DNA of 9,955 bases from CAVSWN01 sp046728115 (GTDB lineage Bacteria > Acidobacteriota > Vicinamibacteria > Vicinamibacterales > CAVVIG01), in assembly GCA_046728115.1 (NCBI GenBank), contig JBKPDW010000461.1:1-9955 (forward strand). The letters run 5' to 3'. Position numbers and translations under genes: made by a program. Positions 5,692 through 9,955 of the stretch are shown piece by piece; positions within the stretch are counted from its first letter, which is position 1; each line of letters opens with the position of its first letter. The notes beneath the pieces were generated by a model. It was not told the DNA's origin. It worked only from the letters and a program-made list of their open reading frames with translations, and did not search any database.

Positions 5692-7811
5692 TACTGCATT
5701 GTACCGCCAGGTTGGAGGTTCACGCTGAAGAACTGATCCACTCGCTGCCACGCATCCCGCAGCACGTGCTCGCGCGTGAAGTAGTGAAATTCGCCGGGGT
5801 ATGTCATGATCGACACCAGATCGCCTTTCCCGCGCTTCAGCAATTCGTCCACCAGCCTCACGGAGTGCAGATACGGCACGTTCACATCCGACGTGCCATG
5901 CAGCACGAGCAGCGGCCGCACGAGCCGATCGACGTGTGACAGCGGCGACGCGTTCGCGTACACGTCGGGATGCTCCTGCGGCGTGCCGATGCGGCTGGCG
6001 GTCCACCCGCCGTGATAGGGATCCTCGTAGTACATCGCGTAGTCCACGACGCCAGCCACGTCCACGGCGGCGCGAAACAGCTTCGGCTGATCGGTGACCG
6101 CGATGAGCGTGAAAAACCCGCCGTAGCTCAGGCCCCAGACGCCGACGCGATCCATGTTCACGAACGGAAGTGTTTTCAGATAGTTTGCAGCCATCCACGC
6201 GTCTTTGGCGTCCTTCCCACCCACGTCCATGTAAACGCCGGTCCGCCAGTCGCGTCCGTAGCCGATGCTGCCTCGATAGTCCGGCACGATGACGACATAG
6301 CCCTGCTGCAGCAGGTATTGATGGAAGCTGTAGTACACCGCGTAATTGCGCTGGACGTGCCACCCGTCATAGTTCTGATTCACGCCGTCGCCATGAATCC
6401 AGACGATCGCCGGATGCTTTTTCGATCGATCGAGATTCTTCGGCACGAACAGCCAGGCGGGAACCTGCTGTCCGTCGGGTCCGGCGTAGTGGATCATTTC
6501 CGGCTCGACGAACTGCGTGCGATCGATGCCTGCGGGCATTGAATCAGAGATACGCGTGGGCGTCGCGTTCGGCGTGGTGTTGATCACGTACAAGTCAGCG
6601 GAGTTGTGCGCGTCCGTGTGTTGATACACCAGCCGGGTGCCGTCCGGCGACCAGAGGGGTGCGATGTCGGTTCCACGGCCGGTGGTGAGGGCCATGATCG
6701 TCGCGTTGGATGGATTGCCGTTCAGCGTCGCCACGTAGAGATGCCGATCGCCGTAGTGATCCGGTTCGTTCGCGTCGAAGGCGATGCGCGTGCTGTCGGG
6801 CGACCACTGCGGGCGCCAGGCTTCGAATTTGCCTTTGGTGATTTGGATTGGGGTTTGACGCTCCTCTGAAAGGCTCACGCTACCCGTGTTCGCGCCGCCA
6901 TTCACACGAACGCCTTCGGTCGAACCGCGTAGATCCGGGACCGGCATCACATAGATGTGATCCCACCCGTCGCGATCGCTGACGAACACGATCCACTTGC
7001 CGTCCGGAGATGGCTGCGCATTGGCGCCGGCATCACCGGTCATGCTGTAGAACTTGGGCTCGACGTCCTCGTACAACACGCGCGGCTCACCACCAGTCAC
7101 ATCCGCCACGTAGGTCGTGCGCCGCTTGAAATCGCTCGAGGTGCGCTCGAAAATAAAGTGCCGCGCGTCGAGCCACCTGCGCGCGCCGAAACCGCCCGAT
7201 GCGATCGGTACCGCCGTTCCACCAGCCGAGGGTATCGAAAAGGCTTCACCCTGCTTGTTCTCGGTGATCGTGTAGATGATCTTCACACCCGAGTAGCCCG
7301 GCGTCTGCTCGTGACGAATCGGCCCGCCGCCGACGGTGAACAGGACATACTCGCCGTCCGGCGACCACGAGAGGCCGCTGATGCGCGCTGAATGCGTCGT
7401 CAGCTTCGACTCACGATTGTCGGACAGATGGCGAATCCACAATTCGCTGCTGTCGCCTGCGGTTCGCACGAACGCAACGCGAGTTGTATCGGGAGAAGTT
7501 GATCCATCTGACTCAGTTCGCGTCGCGCTGCCGCCACGTCCCTGCGGCGCATTTGCGCCGGCTTCGTTCAACGGTTGGGGTGGACGCCCGTCAAGGCTCG
7601 ACACATACCGCGTTGACACGCCCGCACGCTCCCAGGTGAACGTAATCTGGCGGCCGTCGGCCGACCAGACAGGGTTGGATGGATGACGGATGTCGAGCAG
7701 CTGCTCGATGGTCAGCGCTCCTGGCTTTGCAGCCGCATGAGCTTGGGTGTGTGAGAGACCGAACGCTGTTGCGATCGAGCCGACAGCAACGGACGCAATA
7801 AGCCGCTTCAT
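5691..7811 (-). CDS. Secreted S9-family (prolyl oligopeptidase/DPP IV-like) serine peptidase
   Basis: This 706-residue exported peptidase should release or shorten peptides by serine hydrolysis. Residues 1-27 are a signal peptide (MKRLIASVAV... ending AHA/AA). Residues about 35-425 form a beta-propeller of WD40-like blades, seen as WSPDGEYVLF (149-158), PSPDGKWIVF (268-277), WSPDSTRIAF (336-345) and WSPDGTRLVY (387-396). The alpha/beta-hydrolase domain (about 440-700) has an intact triad: Ser562 in WGLSYGG, Asp642 in HGTSDVNVP and His676 in GEFHYF. Length is normal for S9 enzymes of the DPP IV/acylaminoacyl-peptidase type. A Gly/Ser/Thr-rich insert (about 84-110) looks like a surface loop. 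The frame is open upstream to 8177, but the signal peptide and GGGAG (7817-7821) five bases before the ATG fix the start at 7811. It is the first gene of the minus-strand run and diverges from the TonB receptor. Specificity cannot be told. Confidence 0.93.
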   Translation of the reverse strand: MKRLIASVAVGSIATAFGLSHTQAHAAAKPGALTIEQLLDIRHPSNPVWSADGRQITFTWERAGVSTRYVSSLDGRPPQPLNEAGANAPQGRGGSATRTESDGSTSPDTTRVAFVRTAGDSSELWIRHLSDNRESKLTTHSARISGLSWSPDGEYVLFTVGGGPIRHEQTPGYSGVKIIYTITENKQGEAFSIPSAGGTAVPIASGGFGARRWLDARHFIFERTSSDFKRRTTYVADVTGGEPRVLYEDVEPKFYSMTGDAGANAQPSPDGKWIVFVSDRDGWDHIYVMPVPDLRGSTEGVRVNGGANTGSVSLSEERQTPIQITKGKFEAWRPQWSPDSTRIAFDANEPDHYGDRHLYVATLNGNPSNATIMALTTGRGTDIAPLWSPDGTRLVYQHTDAHNSADLYVINTTPNATPTRISDSMPAGIDRTQFVEPEMIHYAGPDGQQVPAWLFVPKNLDRSKKHPAIVWIHGDGVNQNYDGWHVQRNYAVYYSFHQYLLQQGYVVIVPDYRGSIGYGRDWRTGVYMDVGGKDAKDAWMAANYLKTLPFVNMDRVGVWGLSYGGFFTLIAVTDQPKLFRAAVDVAGVVDYAMYYEDPYHGGWTASRIGTPQEHPDVYANASPLSHVDRLVRPLLVLHGTSDVNVPYLHSVRLVDELLKRGKGDLVSIMTYPGEFHYFTREHVLRDAWQRVDQFFSVNLQPGGTMQ

Positions 7812-7992
7812 GATCACTCCCGGAAGCATTGGACGAGGCTGATAGCAGGCGGAGCATATCGGAACACCGCGCATCCAACTTTCCGAAGATGCCAGCAGGC
7901 GCACATGTGTGTCCTGGAAAAACGATACGTCGCCTTCGCTCGGCATTGTTACAGTGCCTGTTGACGCAGTTACGCGTGCGCAGGAGGAATGC
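7812..7992. promoter_or_regulatory. Divergent control region between S9 peptidase and TonB receptor
   Basis: These 181 bases separate two divergent starts. GGGAG (7817-7821, minus strand) serves the peptidase, and AGGAGG (7982-7987) serves the receptor with five-base spacing. A near-palindrome, GGCA-n-TGT-n-ACA-n-TGCC, spans 7942-7958, starting 51 bases upstream of the receptor ATG. TCGGAA (7859-7864) and TTCCGA (7881-7886) form a spaced inverted repeat on the peptidase side, and AGCAGGCG is repeated at 7844-7851 and 7894-7901. I cannot identify a convincing -35/-10 pair in either direction. Confidence 0.5.
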
Positions 7993-9955
7993 ATGATACG
8001 GATCTTACGACTGCTCGCCGTGGCGGTTCTTGTCAGCATCGCTGGCGACGCGGCGGCGCAGGTACAAACCGGCAGCATTCTGGTCAAGGCCATTGACGAG
8101 CAGGGCGCCGTCATGCCCGGAGTGGCGGTGACGATCAAGAGTCCCGTGCTCGTTTCCGCATCGATGTCGGGTATCACAGACGCGGGCGGCGTTTACCGCT
8201 TCCCATCGCTCGTTCCGGGCACCTACACGATCACGATGGAACTATCGGGTTTTCAGACGATCAACCGCGAGAACGTGCTCGTACAGGTCGGTCAAACCAC
8301 TCCCGTCGACTTCCAGTTGAAAGTAGCGAGCCTTGCCGAGAACATCACGGTGGCAGGCGCGTCCCCGACGGTCGATACGACGAGCGCCACGGTTGCCGTG
8401 AATCTCAGCGAGCAGCTCATCCAGGGGACACCAGGCGGCCGCGATATCTGGGCCTTGGTGGAATCGAAGGTCCCCAGCCTGGTGATCAGCAGGCCGGACG
8501 TGGGCGGCACATCGGGTGGACTGCAAGGCGTATACAGTGCGCGAGGCACCGTCAGCGCCCAGAACTCGCAGTTCCTGAACGGTGTCAACGTTGGCGACCC
8601 TGCGGCGATCGGCGCCGCCGGGTACTACTACGACTTCGACGCGTTCGAGGAAATTCAGGTGTCGACCGGCGCTCACGACATCACCGTCCCCACCTCCGGC
8701 GTGTTCCTGAATATGGTGACCAAGACGGGCGGGAACACCTGGGACGGCCGTGGCACCTTCACGTGGACCGGCGAACAGCTGCAGGGCCGCAACGACGTCG
8801 ATCCGGATCTGCAGAAGTACGGATTCCGCCCGAACGGAAACATCACGGACTTCGTCTCGGACGCGAACTTTGGTGCCGGCGGACCGATCGTACAAAACAA
8901 GGTGCGGTTCTTCGGCTCGTTCCGCGACTGGCGCGTGCACGTCAATACACCTGTGGCGCTCTCGCAGACGGTGCTCGACCAGACGAACATCACGTCAGGA
9001 CTCGGCAACGCGACGTGGCAGATCAATCAGAACAACCGGTTCACGGGTTTCTACTCGATTCAGAGGTACAGCAAGCCCAATCGCCTGTTGAATACGGCGG
9101 CAATGACAGTTCCCGACTCGACCGTTGACGAAGAGGATCGGTTTCACGTGGTGCAGGGCCTGTGGAACTCCGTGCTGACGCGGAATCTCTTCATCGACGC
9201 GAGGTTCGGACTGAACAAGATTCTGTTCCCGACCTATTTCAACGGCGGCAACCAGCAATCGTTGACGGACAACGCGACCAGCATCATCTACGGGAACAAC
9301 GCGAGCGAGGTGATTCGGCACCGGGATCGATATCAGGCCAACGCAACAGCGCAGTACTACATCGACCAGGCGCTCGGCGGGCGCCACGAGATCCGTTTTG
9401 GATTCGACCAGTCGCATGCGGTGACGCAGAACGAGACGCATCGCGTCGATCAGGTCCAGACGTTCTACAACAGCACGACAATTCCGCGGTCGCAAACGGT
9501 GAATATCTATGCCACCCCGCTGATCGACCTGTCCGCGCTCAACGTCACGGCACTGTTCGCGCAGGATAGTTACAGCGTGAAAAGGTTGACCGTGACCGGC
9601 GGTGTCCGGTACGAACGCCTCGAAGGGTATCTGCCGGAGCAGGGCAGTCCGCCGAGCGTGTACTTCCCGGACATCCAGCGCAGCTTTCCCGAGGTGAGGG
9701 ACGTAGTGTTGTGGCATACGGCAGGACCGCGGATCAGCGCCGTGTACGACGTCACGGGCGACGGCAAAACCGCCGCCAAAGCATCAGCCGGGCGGTACTA
9801 TTACGTGCTCTCGACCGGCGGCGGCGGCGTCAATCTTGTGAATCCCAACTCGAACTATTTCTCGACCTACACCTGGAACGATGTCAACGGCGATCTCAAA
9901 TTCCAGAACGGCGAGCAGACCGGCCCGCCCGTGACTACGTCCGGCACCACGACGA
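7993..9955 (+). CDS. TonB-dependent receptor with carboxypeptidase-regulatory domain (partial, Oar-like)
   Basis: An uninterrupted frame of 654 codons runs from the ATG at 7993 to the right edge with no stop, so the C-terminus is missing. Residues 1-22 are a signal peptide (MIRILRLLAVAVLVSI...AAA, then Gln). Residues about 25-110 form a carboxypeptidase-regulatory-like (CarboxypepD_reg) beta-sandwich: GSILVKAIDEQGAVMPGVAV, then TDAGGVYRFPSLVPGTYTI and a GFQT segment. The plug domain follows (about 115-245), with NSQFLNGVNV, FEEIQVSTGAHD and VFLNMVTKTGGN, and then the start of the outer-membrane barrel (FGAGGPIVQNKVRFFGSFRD and later strands). Such receptors take up large substrates across the outer membrane using TonB energy and are abundant in Acidobacteria; full length is usually about 1000 residues or more. 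AGGAGG (7982-7987) supports the start. The divergent peptidase gene hints at peptide uptake, but the substrate is unknown. Confidence 0.93.
   Translation, partial: MIRILRLLAVAVLVSIAGDAAAQVQTGSILVKAIDEQGAVMPGVAVTIKSPVLVSASMSGITDAGGVYRFPSLVPGTYTITMELSGFQTINRENVLVQVGQTTPVDFQLKVASLAENITVAGASPTVDTTSATVAVNLSEQLIQGTPGGRDIWALVESKVPSLVISRPDVGGTSGGLQGVYSARGTVSAQNSQFLNGVNVGDPAAIGAAGYYYDFDAFEEIQVSTGAHDITVPTSGVFLNMVTKTGGNTWDGRGTFTWTGEQLQGRNDVDPDLQKYGFRPNGNITDFVSDANFGAGGPIVQNKVRFFGSFRDWRVHVNTPVALSQTVLDQTNITSGLGNATWQINQNNRFTGFYSIQRYSKPNRLLNTAAMTVPDSTVDEEDRFHVVQGLWNSVLTRNLFIDARFGLNKILFPTYFNGGNQQSLTDNATSIIYGNNASEVIRHRDRYQANATAQYYIDQALGGRHEIRFGFDQSHAVTQNETHRVDQVQTFYNSTTIPRSQTVNIYATPLIDLSALNVTALFAQDSYSVKRLTVTGGVRYERLEGYLPEQGSPPSVYFPDIQRSFPEVRDVVLWHTAGPRISAVYDVTGDGKTAAKASAGRYYYVLSTGGGGVNLVNPNSNYFSTYTWNDVNGDLKFQNGEQTGPPVTTSGTTT

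Noticed and set aside
5692..6363. 224-codon N-terminal extension of the unknown secreted protein
   Set aside because: It lies wholly inside the S9 peptidase coding region, is Arg/Ala-rich like a frame shadow, and the true start at 5691 begins a signal peptide and overlaps the peptidase stop.
7812..8177. 122-codon N-terminal extension of the S9 peptidase
   Set aside because: It would run through the divergent spacer and into the start of the receptor gene. The internal ATG at 7811 has a Shine-Dalgarno and starts a signal peptide.

Overview
The window looks like a stretch of a high-GC (roughly 60% or more), Gram-negative genome, most likely an acidobacterium of the Vicinamibacteria kind. This is inferred from the family mix: an Oar-like TonB-dependent receptor with an N-terminal carboxypeptidase-regulatory domain, a secreted S9 peptidase with a beta-propeller, a characteristic ankyrin protein, a secreted amicyanin-like cupredoxin, and a radical SAM enzyme of the tetraether-synthase (Tes/COG1964) type. 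No rRNA, tRNA, mobile element or CRISPR array is visible.

Layout. Bases 1-237 hold repeats and no convincing gene: a 7-bp tandem array running in from the left edge, a cluster of GGTGCC/GGCACC motifs with a 15-bp repeat, and an inverted repeat just beyond the end of the first gene. A minus-strand cupredoxin gene (238-768) diverges from a plus-strand radical SAM gene (992-3103) across a 223-bp spacer. The radical SAM gene converges, with 6 bp between stop codons, on a minus-strand run of four genes. In transcription order these are an S9 prolyl-oligopeptidase-family peptidase (7811-5691), an unrecognised secreted protein (5691-5014, sharing a TAATG stop/start with the peptidase), an exported RidA-fold protein (4943-4497) and an ankyrin-repeat protein (4468-3110). 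Across a 181-bp spacer the peptidase diverges from a plus-strand TonB-dependent receptor (7993 onward), which is cut by the right edge.

How the genes may work together. The S9 peptidase and the receptor share a divergent control region and could form a pair that cuts peptides outside the inner membrane and takes them up through the outer membrane; this is inference. Three successive products of the minus-strand run carry export signals, so it mainly serves the cell envelope. The radical SAM protein is the most interesting item. Its motifs place it with enzymes that join lipid tails into membrane-spanning lipids in archaea and some bacteria, but it lacks a cysteine-rich segment I expect between its N-terminal metal site and its radical SAM motif, so its reaction may differ. 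Three starts chosen here are far inside longer open frames and rest on Shine-Dalgarno sites, signal peptides and gene overlap.
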